A DNA stretch of 64,000 nucleotides. It comes from Diadema setosum (taxonomy: Eukaryota > Echinodermata > Echinoidea > Diadematoida > Diadematidae). The translations under genes were made by a program, and so were the position numbers. Location: NCBI GenBank assembly GCA_033980235.1, contig CM067065.1, positions 10,190,373 to 10,254,372 on the forward strand, written 5' to 3'. The notes under the pieces were generated by a model that saw only the letters and a program-made list of their open reading frames with translations, was not told the DNA's origin and ran no database searches. Numbering within the stretch: the stretch's first letter is position 1; every line of letters starts with the position of its first letter. Shown here one piece after another: positions 35,130 through 46,019 of the stretch.

Positions 35130-36830
35130 CAATTGCAGTTTGGAAGTGTTTGAAAATCACAACTTTTGATGAAATCGTGTCCTACAGTATCTCTTCTTAT
35201 ATGAAGGCTTTTTTATAATTAAGTTTCTTTCCTCTATGACCATGATAAAACAAACCCCTGATGACTAAAATAAAAGACAATCAAAACTTGGCAAATGAAC
35301 TGTTTGGACATTAGCAAAAGGGAATGATTAACAGTTTTTGCAAACACTTCATACATTTGTCTAATACTCCATCAAGCTCATAAAAAAAAAAAAAAAAATC
35401 TACTGCAACAAGAAATCCATTCAGTAAGTACTCGGTGTACATAGCTTAAAATGCCAACTTTTTAAAGAAAATGCTCCAGCTCTTAAATTTACTTTAAAAT
35501 TGGAAGTAAAGCTCAACACCTTTGGCCTATGACTTTATAGGTACCGTATTGCCTTGCAGTTGAGGAGATGGGTAAATAAAAATTATTAACGAAATAAAAC
35601 TTCTAGGAACATGCTTCACATGAACTCACCGTTTTCTTCTCTTAAGAAAGAAACGAAATCTGAAAATATTTATATTTGTTTAAGAGTGTTTTTTAACATA
35701 GTACATTGCAAAAATTCAGTGCTTGTAAGAAACATAACTCACAACAACAAGGCATTCTTGTCGTGTCTAGTATTGTACGTTTTTGGTTTGGAGGGTTTTG
35801 GATGCTCATATTTCAAGACAAGTTTATGCTCCAGCACTTAAATGAACTTAAATGTAAAGTTTACTCAATGATCAACCTCTCTTGCCAATAAACTCAACAT
35901 TTCCTCTTCTTCACTAAAATATATGACAGATCCATATGAGAAACATGTATAAGAATTCGTCACGTTCATATGAATAAGCTCACAGCAACAACAAAAATAT
36001 CATGTTATCTTTAAACTAATACTGCATGTACTTAGTTTCGAGGGATTAAGATGCAAAAATATTATAAGACAAAAGCCACTACGTGGCCACCAGCAATTAA
36101 ACATCCTTCAACTTCTTTAGCAAATGAGCTCGTGTGTATCACCTTACTGTTGAGAAGACGAAGATGAGAATGATAAAATAACCAAACTATCAACTTTCCC
36201 TAACATGTTTTACATGAAATCATTATTGCCTCCTCGTAACGAAATTGAAAAAAAAAGAACATCTGAAATTGTTCAAAATCGCTTCCTGATAACTATGAAA
36301 GCAAAGGAAACTTAGTATTTGCAACCACTATGACACGTGTCTACAGATCTGTCATGCTCACAAGAAACGTAACTCACAGGAATATAACTTTATGCCGTAA
36401 GTACTTGGTTTGGAGGACATGTAGATGCTAACTTTTCAAGAATAATGCTCCAGCACTGACATTAACCGACGAAGAAAAAGGAATGCTCAGCTTCTTCATC
36501 CAATTAGCTCATAGGTAATTTCATTTAGTTGAAGAAACGAGTACACATAACAATATAGACTTCCCGTAACATGTATCACATGATCTCTGCATTTGCTCTT
36601 CTTAACCTAAAAGAAATAAATATATATTTAAATTTGTTTTAAATGACCTTTGAACAATATGAAAAAAAAAAAATCTGTTTCTGCAAAGGCTTGACACGTG
36701 TCTAATACTCGGGCACGCTCATATGAAACGTAGCTCACAGGAACAAGGAATTCACGTGTGTATAAAATAATACTGCAAGTACTTGGTTGGAGGGATGCTT
36801 CAGTAACTAAATGTTCAACTTCTGTAGCCA
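35130..36830. repeat. Degenerate ~350-bp tandem repeat, about five units
   Basis: ATGCTCCAGC(T/A)CTTAAAT and the motif GAAACATAACTCACA recur, the former near 35472, 35828 and 36447 with weaker copies near 36092 and 36794. Each unit also contains 'ACATG-xx-TCACATGA' and a TACTTGGTTTGGAGG-like segment. Divergence is high. Confidence 0.7.
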
Positions 36831-36864
36831 ATGAGCTTATATATCAATCCAAGCAAGTACCCTG

Positions 36865-37150
36865 TGAGATATTTTGGGTGGTGAAAGTTGCACCCTCGGG
36901 AGCCCCCTTGAAAAAGGCGCAACCTCGTACCTTTAGGTGCAACTTTATACCCGAATGATACAAGAATGTACCCTCTCTTGAGGGTGCAATCTTGTGCCTT
37001 ATAGGTATAATGTTGCACCTATGTGGTTCTTATTTGCCCCATGACTGCTGCAAAATTGCTCCTTTAAAGGAGCAAGTCAGTGTCACTGCCTGCTCCTTTA
37101 GAGGGGCAATATTGCACAGTCATCTCAAGGTGCAACTTAGCATCACATAA
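36865..37150. repeat. AGGTGCAAC/GTTGCACC-type inverted and direct repeats
   Basis: GTTGCACC(T/C) and AGGTGCAAC recur at about 36889, 36917, 37011 and 37130, and GAGGGTGCAA at 36979. At 37056-37075 a perfect 20-bp palindrome (TTGCTCCTTTAAAGGAGCAA) occurs, with a near copy CTCCTTTAGAGGGGCAA at 37102. No gene is seen. Confidence 0.7.
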
Positions 37151-37778
37151 CCGGGTACGATTTAGTTACTTAACTACTTTAAACCTTGAATAGTGCGAAC
37201 TGATGTAAGCCTATTTGCTCAGTATATCAAACTTGTGTTGTTGTTGCACTCTGCAAAGTAAATAGGATTAGTGTAATTTGGATCTTGTGAATCATGAAAT
37301 GTGTGTGTATGTGGAATTTGTGAGTTGTGAAAATGTCAATGTAAAAGTTAATTTAGTTAACTGTGTTTGAATAATATACTGAAACCAAACATTTACCTAG
37401 TTACCTTTCCCATGAGGTGACCACAATCACTATCTATCAAACAAACCTTCCAGGCAAGAGTATACATCTGCATGAAGGAAGAGGTAAAAATATGATATGC
37501 AGTTGTCTGGATACGTTTTATTCAAAACGTTCTTGAATGCGTACATATTCACATAATCTATAAGTATAAGATATGTTTCTTACCAGTACTCAAAGCCTCT
37601 AAAACAAGAGCATGCTTCTTACATTTCTAAAGTATACACCATATCTTAAAAACAAAATGTAAGAGGATTTAAGAAGTTGTTTGCATGCATTTAAACGAAT
37701 CCATATTTCTATGCGTAATATTTTAACGTAACAGTGAGTCATCAAAAAGATATGTTTCTAGCATAGACATGAAATTAT
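37151..37778. other. No gene recognised
   Basis: AT-rich sequence with no repeat or protein similarity visible by eye. Confidence 0.4.
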
Positions 37779-38110
37779 CTAAAATCTAAAACGTGTCTTA
37801 TAATAAAGGGGAATTTGTTTTATAAAGACGATGCCAATTGTCTTAAAGTCCTTATCACGACATGTCTTGGAGTTCACACTTATATAAAACATGAGATTCT
37901 TGGCACGTAGATTACAACTATGGTTTAAAGAGTTAACTGAGATACGCATACCGTATCCGGGTATTTCGATGAAAACATTTAAATACAAGTTACTGTATAT
38001 AATATGAAAATCAAACTTGATACCAGCTCTTATCGGCAACCAACAGAGACTATGGAGGATTGCAGTTATGTGTTCAGATATTGTTTTGAGTGATACACGC
38101 ATTCCGACTA
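37779..38110 (-). pseudogene. LINE ORF2 C-terminal fragment
   Basis: The frame reads EHITAILHSLCWLPIRAGIK then FDFHIIYSNLYLN, matching the post-RT signature 'HITPILxxLHWLPIRxRIxFKILLLTYK' of CR1/L2 LINEs. The continuation RAKNLMFYISVNSK and IVFIKQIPLYYKTRF is degenerate. Stops at both ends leave an isolated relic. Confidence 0.7.
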
Positions 38111-38630
38111 ATTTGAGATCAATTCGAGTCCCTCGAGCTGAGATTCCGGAACTGCAATGAGCAATCCATCATTATGAATAACAAAGTGACTGAGAATAAT
38201 GCATGCACCAGTTTCTGTTTCGTTGTTCTAATCACAGAAAGTTGTTTCGTTTTCCAATCCTGTGCAGGCACACAGGAATTTACCATGGTCGCGTGCAAAA
38301 TGAATGCAGCTTATCTAACTTAACCTGTAGTTGCTGAATAGGGGACTACTGTATATTCAATTTATACATATCAATCGGATGATAGAACCTGTCAAAGAGT
38401 AAATTGTGAATATCATATACCATTGTCAAATCCACTTTCTGTTTTATACATAGTATCAATGGAAGGTTATGAACCACTTAAGCATTACCAAATCATGAAG
38501 TATAAGAATATCATATTTCCCTGAAACGGCTGCATTTGTATGAGCGGGAAGAGTTTGGCATCATGCATCGCAAGTGTCGTGACTACAAAACTAAATACAT
38601 GTATTATACAAGGCTTTGGGACACTTTGAA
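38111..38630. other. No gene recognised
   Basis: AT-rich sequence with no repeat or protein similarity visible by eye. Confidence 0.35.
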
Positions 38631-38635
38631 TCATT

Positions 38636-38668
38636 CCCCCCCCCCCCCCAAAAAAAAAAAAAAACATC

Positions 38669-38709
<41 letters not shown>

Positions 38710-38712
38710 CTA
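38636..38712. repeat. Poly-C/poly-A tract followed by (CAA)n
   Basis: A run of C then a run of A (about 38637-38663) is followed by about 14 CAA units to 38711. It abuts the internal break of the minus-strand LINE part. Confidence 0.95.
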
Positions 38713-38739
38713 GTGAAATGTTGTATACCCTAGTCTGGT

Positions 38740-40644
38740 CCAAATACGTGTAAAGCTGATCAAATACTATTTTTTCAACAATTTTTGCTATTACGGACAG
38801 AATAGATATCGGTCTATAATTGTTCATATCACATTTCTTGCCTGATTTATACACGGGAGTAACACGAGACTTTTTTCCATTGCATAGACACAATTCCCTG
38901 TTCCAAAGATAGATTTATGACATAAATGTAAGAGGTTGTAAAATTTGATTTGCAATTATTTTCCAGAACGTAACAGGTATGTTATCTGGCCCACAAGCTT
39001 TCTTTTCTTCCAAATCATTTATAATTTTAAGAACTTGATGTTCATTAACTTGATCAAAACAAAAATTTACTTCACATTTTAATGGGTGAGTGTCTTCTAA
39101 CGTTTCATATCGACCAATAGAGGGCGCAATACTACGTCGAACTTCACGTCCGATCTCTATAAAATGAGAATTGATACAGTCAGCAATTTCTCTTTTATCA
39201 TATACATCATCGCTATCACGTTCTATTTTATGTATTTTCATAGAATCATATTTTTCTGGCATTAAACTCTTCAGTGATTTCCATATATCACCAGACTGGC
39301 CACTGCTTTCGTTTATACTTCGAGTAATGCAATTCTTCTTTACTTGACGAATACATGCGGTAACCTTGTTTCTTAATTCTCTATAACATCTCCATTCATC
39401 AGCGTCACCGTATCGTCTTGCTTTTTTCTTTTGTTCATTTCTTTGTCTGATCAGTAATAAAATATCATTGAAAATCCAAGGAGATTCTTTTTTCTTAATA
39501 CGAATTTTCTTTACTGGTGCGTGTCTGTCAAGTATACGCACCAGTGTATTTTCTAAAAAATCATAGGCATCGTATATACATTGCTCTTCATTTGTAATTC
39601 TTCCCACGATATATAGCACCAACATCTTCCATAAGTTTCTCAACATTAAGTTTCTTCATACTTCTTCCAACCTTATGTCTATGTTCATTCTCTTTATATA
39701 TCTGTCGTTTACCTGTGGTACAGTAGGCAAGATAATGATCACTAAACGATATTTCTAATAACATTTGCCTGTCCTATTTTCTCTTGCTTATTTGTCCAGA
39801 TTAAACCTATTGCTGACGAAGTATCAATATTAACTCTGGTAGGGGAAGTAATAAGTTGATGAAAATTAAATCTTTCCATTAATTCACACAAATACTTCGT
39901 ATGAGAGGCTCTATGTGTTTTTAAAACATCACAATTCATATCACCAAGAATAATACATTCACTATTTAATACATCAATTTTCTCTAACATAATTTCCAAA
40001 GTCTGAAAAATAGCGACATTAGAATTTGGCGGTCTATACCAGTTAACAATAATCATTGGACGTGAATACGGGCGTTTGACCTCAATAACAATGCTTTCCA
40101 AATTATCATCACATATATCACTTCTTACAGTATAAGTTATGTTATCTCTCACATAGATAACACCACCACCTGCTCTATTCCTGTCTTTACGTTCAACACA
40201 ATAGCCACTGCATGATATTTCAGAATCACCAATGCATTCAGACAGGTGGGTTTCACTTAATGTCAATACATCAATTTGTGTTCGTTTTAACAAAATACGA
40301 ATTTCTTCAATATTCTTTATCAGAGAAGCACAGTTCAAATGAGCTAATTTAAAACCGTTGCATTTGTCAAATGTCATGGGCTGTTCTTCTACAGTTGATT
40401 TCCCTCTTATACCATACAGATCAATCTCCTGAGAATTATCAGGTAAGTTAGAAGCAATGTTACACGATTCTCCTACACTTTGTAAACCACACTCAATATT
40501 AACGGGTAAGTTATTTTCGAGATGATTTCGAGTATTTTCTCCGTCTAAACTAGGTTCTACACAAATATCAGGTGAGTTACAATTATTTTCAAATTCTTCA
40601 TTATGATTATCATTCACGCAGTTATAAAATGGAAGCTCTTTCAA
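38740..40644 (-). pseudogene. LINE ORF2 N-terminal half: endonuclease, linker, RT start
   Basis: Endonuclease (39742-40644): FKLAHLNCASLIKNIEEIRI, DVLTLSETHLS, RAGGGVIYVRDNITY, VNWYRPPNSN, CIILGDMNCDVL. The strongest catalytic-region matches are SETHL and GDMNCD. Linker (38915-39646): KIRIKKKESPWIFNDILLLI, then ACIRQVKKNCITRSI and KACGPDNIPVTFWKIIAN, the RT entrance. RT motif 1 (to 38740): VTPVYKSGKKCDMNNYRPIS ILSVIAKIVEKIVFDQ, after which homology stops at the (CAA)n tract. Frames differ at about 39740 and 38900. The catalytic RT core is missing from this half. Confidence 0.85.
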
Positions 40645-40807
40645 ACAACAGTTTGCACATATCCAGTCATCGCTGGAAAGGAAAAAATATCCTGTCTAAT
40701 CGGGAACATTTAAGGTGGATCCAGTTACAACAACTAACACACATTATTGCATCCTGTTTATACCCTACTGCTCTTTCACATATAATACACGGGTATTTAC
40801 ATTTCAT
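40640..40807 (-). pseudogene. PHD-like zinc finger at the start of LINE ORF2
   Basis: From the methionine at 40807 the frame reads MKCKYPCIICERAVGYKQDA, then IMCVSCCNWIHLKCSRLDRI, and after a one-base frame change (about 40685) LSSDDWICANCC. The spacing C-x2-C...C-x2-C-x4-H-x2-C...C-x2-C fits a PHD-type C4HC3 finger. PHD domains are known in CR1-like LINEs (Kapitonov and Jurka described PHD and esterase domains in CR1-like elements). The frame then joins KELPFYNCVND, the start of the endonuclease-bearing frame. Confidence 0.7.
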
Positions 40808-40836
40808 TGTTGATGTACTTACTAATTAAGAGCTTT

Positions 40837-41046
40837 TTATTCCAGTCGTTCGATGTCATTGCTGTTCTTTATCCTGACTCGTCGGTCTTCAGATCCATGG
40901 ACCTTCACGAGGGCTGTGATCCTGCCGTCTCGGGTCCATATTCGCTTGACGCTTGATTTCTCCAGTGCTTTTTCCACAAGATCTCTCCTTTTTGCCGTCA
41001 GATCTTCCTGCACGAAAACATTAGGACTTCTCGTTCTGACAAACAA
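40837..41046 (-). pseudogene. LINE ORF1 C-terminal fragment
   Basis: The frame reads RTRSPNVFVQEDLTAKRRDL, then VEKALEKSSVKRIWTRDGRI and TALVKVHGSEDRRVRIKNSN, a pattern seen at the C-terminus of many LINE ORF1 proteins ('xxVFVNEHLT', 'xxxWTRDGRVLV'). It ends with a stop 30 bp before the ORF2 methionine. The N-terminal part of ORF1 is missing at the junction with the plus-strand half. Confidence 0.7.
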
Positions 41047-41095
41047 TATTGAACAAAATGACGAACGATAAACTGCAAAAAAAAAAAAAAAAAAA

Positions 41096-41835
41096 TGTGA
41101 TTGCTTAAAAGCTAACAGATTACAATTGAATGCAAGTAAAACAAAATGTACAATATTTCAGTCCTCCGGAATAAAGCTGTCACATGATGATACGATGATA
41201 TACGCAGATGGTAATGCTATTTCCAGAGTTAATTCAATTAATTTTCTTGGGGTTATTACAGATGACAGATTATCCTGGAATAATTACATCAATCACATTC
41301 ATGGCAAGATCAGCGTATCCATTTGAATGATTCATAAGCTTCGCGTGATATTGCCAAGGAAAACCCTACTAATGTTACAGAGCGCCCTTGTCTTACCGTA
41401 TACAATACGTAGATTACTGTAACTTGGTTTGGTCTGGAGCCACTGAGCGTGACTTAAATCGTCTTACTGCTCTTCAGAAAAAAAAGCTATTCGATTGTGT
41501 ACAAAGTCTCATTATCTCTCTCACACTCCTCCTCTTTTAAAAGTCGTAAGCTGCTTATCCCTCAGAGATAGGATCTTTTATAGAACGAGTATTTTTATGT
41601 TTAAATAATATGTACATTCGATATTGCCGTGAATTTTTGATGATTATTTTAAAACGCATTCTATGAGTCATAATTTAATAGATAAAGATAAGATAAAAAA
41701 AAGGAACTCAGTGCAATATACAGGTGCAAACATATGGAATTCATTGCAATATAATCTTAAGTGCATTATGAGTTTAAATCATTTTAAGTTGAAATTGAAA
41801 CAATATCTCTTTGAATCTTCTGATTAATTACGCTT
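41096..41835 (+). pseudogene. LINE ORF2 C-terminal half
   Basis: Plus-strand translation gives DCLKANRLQLNASKTKC, INFLGVITDDRLSWNNYINH, LRVILPRKTLLMLQSALVLP and, after stops and frame changes, KRNSVQYTGANIWNSLQYNL and FKLKLKQYLFESSD. This is the standard region after the YADD box to the end of ORF2. A poly-A run (41077-41095) marks the junction with the opposed half. Confidence 0.8.
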
Positions 41836-41990
41836 TATCGAGGTATTGGAACATTATACGCATTCGTGACGTTCTGTTTTGTGTTATATTTATGTATGTT
41901 CTGTTTGTTTTTAGGTGTATTTTTGTCTATTATTGAGTATCTAGTGTCAGAAAGGGAGCGATCAGCGCCCTTGGTATAAGAGGCTTTTCA

Positions 41991-43274
41991 TGATGCGCAC
42001 TGCATGCCTTTTTTCTTTCTTTTCTGTTTACTATTGTTTGTGAGTTTTACTTGCGGCAAACTACACCGCAGCCGACACACAACGCGTAATATTAAATGGG
42101 TTAGTCAAATACCAGTAAGTGATTGGCTAAACAAAGTCACGTGATGGAGGCCCATTGCTTATGTTCGCCCATTTGCAGAACATTTTTGTAATGTTCTCCC
42201 ATGGGAAAACATTAAAATCGCGTAACAAATGACAAACGATAAAACGATCATATTTTTCACGCAATCGAAAGGATAAATTTGCCTATTCCATACAATGTGA
42301 GAAAGCAGATGAGCGACTATTGTAATGCGTACGAAAGTGTGATTTGAAGGACCCATGCACAGTGAATTTGGCTCTGAGCGAGCGATCGAGTGCGTTGTGC
42401 TGCATGGTGGTTAACAAGTTGAAGGTTAGTTTTCTCAGATTACTTTGACTATCAACCCATAACAGATAATGGTATTTGACTAAATAACCGATAATGGCTT
42501 TTGTTGTCGGGAACATGTACCAAACGTTTCGGGAGGCTATAAGTCCCTCGACTTCGTCTCGGGACTATAACCTCCCTCAATAGCATTTCAAACCTTCGGG
42601 TGGAACATTCGGTGTGTTCCCTCCCCCGCCAGTCACCATCTAGGGAGTTTTCGCTACACGACGGGAAGACCGAGAATACGCGGAAGCAATCAGCTGTGAC
42701 AGTCCCCGTACTCGGACTCCCGTCCCCATCAGTTTCGCTTTCCTGTACAGGACGGGAGCGTATAGACAAGATCGCTGATTGGCTGGCTGGCTGGCTGGCT
42801 GGCTCACTCGCTGCCCAGCATCGGGACCGAACGCTATTTTGGCCGAGTGCCGTACTTGTTTTCCCCAGGACGGGACGTTTCCCGGCTTTGATCATGCGCA
42901 GAAGCAAATTTTGCACACGGCACGCTCAACTCCATGCCTCGTCGTGCTTGCGAAAACTCCCTATGTATACTGTCTCATTCATACAGCGGTACATTCGGGC
43001 TGCCCTATTGGTCAGAATCATTGATAATAGACCAGTCTTGTGATTGGAGTTATTAATAATATTATCTAACACACCCACCCAAGCTGTCGCCTTATACGGT
43101 AGTGCGTGCGTTGGAGCGTAAACGCCGTCGCTATGCAGGACTGCTATTGTTTCACCCGGGGACAGAAAAAGGTTCTGAGCTTGAACGTAACCTGAACTTT
43201 GAGAGCGATTTATACCGGGGGCCCAGAAGATTTATTCAGCTGAAAAGGGTCACACGGTTTGGTGGTCTCATCAT
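41991..43274. other. No gene recognised; inverted repeat and GGCT microsatellite
   Basis: GGGAGGCTATAAGTCCC and GGGACTATAACCTCCC (about 42530-42575) form a small inverted repeat. (GGCT)n lies at 42779-42803. The 42600-43020 stretch is GC-rich and open on both strands, but no frame shows family similarity. A single ~160-bp repeat unit (TTCAGCTGAAAAGGGTCAC at about 43233) lies at the right edge; it belongs to the array at 46020-47260. Confidence 0.45.
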
Positions 43275-43619
43275 ATTAGGATATAGTCCAGTCTGGCCCT
43301 TTGTGTAGGGGTGTCCTCAATCCCGACATAAAACATAGAGCTCCCGATTATGATCCACTGATCTCCCCTCTAACTGGATGTGCGGAGCGGTCCGTTGATT
43401 GGAAGCCGCTGCGTTATAATTGTCCGCCATGTTTGTTCCCCCAAGAAGAGCGCGATCTCGTTGCTGACATACTGTACACTGGACATGTTGTGACGGAGCT
43501 GCCTGCAAACTCTCGGAAATCTTCATGGAAAATAAAATATAACAACGTTGAAAAACATTCAATCTATCCCTCCCATCTCTTCTCAAATCCATATTTACAT
43601 AATATTTACTCTATATTTA

Positions 43620-44000
43620 CTTTTCTTTTTATTCTCTGTAGATCTTTTCTGTTTTCTCCCCATCATCGCATATCTCTATCTCGTGCGGTCGATTGCTCTT
43701 TTTTCACGTAAATATACTGTTGGCGTTTTTTTTTTTTTTCAGTCATCCTCTCACTCTCCATCCGTCTCCTTTCTTCAGATTAATACATGTATATCCCTTT
43801 CAATATCTATCTCTCTCTTCTCTCCTTATTCCATATCACTCCCTCTTCTTCCCCAGCCTCATCTCTTTCTTCTCTCTCTCTCTCTCATATCCCCTATCCC
43901 TCTCTCATCCACTTTAAACTCTTTCTTCCCCAATTAATCTCTACCTTTCTTCCCTCCCACCCAACCCCCACTCTCTTTCTTTCTCTACCTCTCTCTCTCC
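43620..44000. repeat. Pyrimidine-rich (CT)n tract
   Basis: TCTCTCTC, TCCCTC and CTCTCTTC repeats dominate. It is low complexity inside the 43284 element, and overlapping open frames here are compositional. Confidence 0.85.
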
Positions 44001-44942
44001 CTAACCCTCCCTTTCCCAAAACAAACTGTTTACAGTTTCGTTTTAGTCACTCTTTTTTGTAAAAGCATATTTAAACATTCATTTAACCATACAGTGAACA
44101 CTGTCTTCTGGCAAAGACTGACTTTTTTTTTTCTTTTTTAATTCAAATTTTCACTGAAACAAAACAATTTTCAATATAAAATTTTGAAACAGATTTTCAT
44201 TTATGTCGCAATTTCTTATGAATTTTCGCCATCTTCCATAAAACAAACATAATCTATTTCCAACCGCAACAATGATTTTCAATTAAGGACCTCAGAGAAA
44301 TAAGCTTGTAAGAACCCATCAGAGCATTAAAATGTGAATAAGCTCCAAATTGAATTTCTGTGTAATACTGTTCACATTTCCACTGAGGTCTTTAATTGAA
44401 CAGAAGGTTAAAAATCACTTTAATTGCATGTATGTAGAATCAACATAACCATTACACGCAAAAATGACAAATCCAAGATGATAACATTTCCAACTAACAC
44501 CTCCCTACCACATGCACTTTCAAAACATGAATGTAAATCCTTAACTCCTCATTGGTACAGTGAATCTAAAGCACCCATGAATTAAGACAATGAAATGCAT
44601 AAAGGTATAGTCACATTAATCATGTAGTACAGAACTTCCAAATTGTTCTATTCATTAATGACTAATATCCCTTATTTTTTGAAGGCACATAGATGTATTA
44701 TTGCAATTTTACAGGAACCAGCCTGCAGGACAATACATGACAAACATTTTCATGCAAGGCAAGATAATAATGCAGAGACAAAAACAAAAACAGGTATATT
44801 ATTGCTTAAAACTGATGTATTGCATATTTATGTAAAGGATTTACATTGGAAACTAGTGGTAATGACTTGCACTGGTCAAAACTGTGCCTTCTATTGCCCT
44901 TGTACCCTTACACATATATATAATATAGAAATATAGACGGCT

Positions 44943-45076
44943 ATGAGAGTCATGGCTGATTTTATAGGCCCAAGGGGATCTCAGAACCATGCTATGACCC
45001 AAGGCGCGAAAGCGCCACGGGTCATAGCATGGCTCTGAGATCCCCGCGAGCCTATAAAATCAGCCATGACTCTCAT
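44943..45076. repeat. Long palindrome, 58-bp arms, GAAA-capped tip
   Basis: Arms 44943-45000 and 45019-45076 match with four mismatches. The 18-bp loop contains its own hairpin GGCGC-GAAA-GCGCC (45003-45016). Flanking AGAAATATAGAC / GTCTATATTTCT extends the inverted match outward by about 20 more bp with gaps. Confidence 0.95.
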
Positions 45077-45796
45077 ATCAAAGCAGTCTATATTTCTTTT
45101 ATATACCAAGCAGCAATTACATTCTAAAACATGGATTTTGATTGAATATGCTATCTGATTGGTTGAAAAGAATGTAAAATGTAAGATCGCGTTCAACATG
45201 AGTGTAATTACGCGTATTGAATACATGACTGTAATTAACATTATGGTAATAGTAGGCAGCGCACAAAAGAGCAATTACATATTTAGCCTTCAATTCTTGT
45301 CATGCAGCACATTAATATTCTAACATTAGTTTACATTAACTTCACATGCTTTTAATTATAATAATGATAATAAACTAGGACACATTAACGGGATATTTTC
45401 AATGACTAATTCAAGAACGCACACATAATATTATTTGAACATAATGGGACTGAGAACAAAAATGGGGCTTTTTAAAAATGTTTTATCTGTGAAAAGTAAC
45501 ACCTTTTTCTCTGTTCCTACGGTCATCCCGATTGGTACAACCAAATGCAGCGCATGACGGCATTTTCAACTTCTCATTACATGACATATCCACTTGAAAA
45601 ATGGAGTAAAGGAAGTAAAGTTAGGAATTCACGATACAGATCGGCGTGTAAATAGCGTGTACTTTTCTCCGTCTCCGGATTCGCTTTAAATTTGGGGGAA
45701 CAAACATGGCGACTGTACAACTTCCGGTGACTTCCGCGCGGAATAGGCCAATCACTGCACGTCCGCACATCCAGTTAGAGGGGAGATCAGTGTTAT

Positions 45797-45913
45797 GATC
45801 CCTTTACAAACCTAACGTAAGAGGGAGACATACCAAACCCCTCCGAAATGCACGAGGTGCGTTTCGGAGGGGTTTGGTATGTCTCCCTCTTACGTCAGGT
45901 TTGTAGAGGGATC
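45797..45913. repeat. Long palindrome, 57-bp arms
   Basis: Arms 45797-45853 and 45857-45913 match with three mismatches around a 3-bp loop. It starts and ends with GATC and splits the right TIR of the 43284 element: the left TIR lacks it. Inferred to be a separate later insertion. Confidence 0.9.
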
Positions 45914-46019
45914 TTAATCGGGAGCTCTATGTTTTATGTCGGGATTGAGGACACCCCTACACAAAGGGCCAGACTGGACTAATTAGGATATGGCCAAGGG
46001 TCAATAAAATGCATTGCTG

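Larger units (their letters stand above)
38725..41990. mobile_element. LINE in two opposed halves (5' inversion candidate)
   Basis: 38725-41050 on the minus strand holds ORF1 C-terminus, PHD-like finger, endonuclease, linker and start of reverse transcriptase. 41096-41990 on the plus strand holds only the post-YADD part of a reverse transcriptase and a 3' UTR. Together they cover a LINE with a gap of roughly 150-200 residues at the RT core. The 5' part faces away from the 3' part at the junction, the arrangement produced by twin priming. Two independent insertions remain possible. Limits at 41990 are approximate. Confidence 0.6.
43284..45981. mobile_element. 2.7-kb long-TIR element with 9-bp target duplication
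   Basis: The ends begin TAGTCCAGTCTGGCCCTTTG and are matched inverted at the right end. The TIRs continue for roughly 170 bp, through CCCGACATAAAACATAGAGC and CATGTTTGTTCCCCC. ATTAGGATA is found directly outside both ends (43275-43283 and 45982-45990). Long TIRs plus a 9-bp duplication fit a Mutator-like element. The element lies inside a ~160-bp tandem array. There is no transposase frame. The interior has a CT-rich tract (43620-44000), AT-rich sequence and two long hairpins. Superfamily assignment is inference. Confidence 0.75.

Noticed and set aside
42452..43043. Overlapping 147- and 154-residue frames on opposite strands
   Set aside because: Both strands are open because of GC-rich composition and a GGCT microsatellite. 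No domain is seen.
43548..44062. Serine/proline-rich proteins
   Set aside because: They derive from a CT-rich low-complexity tract open in all frames.
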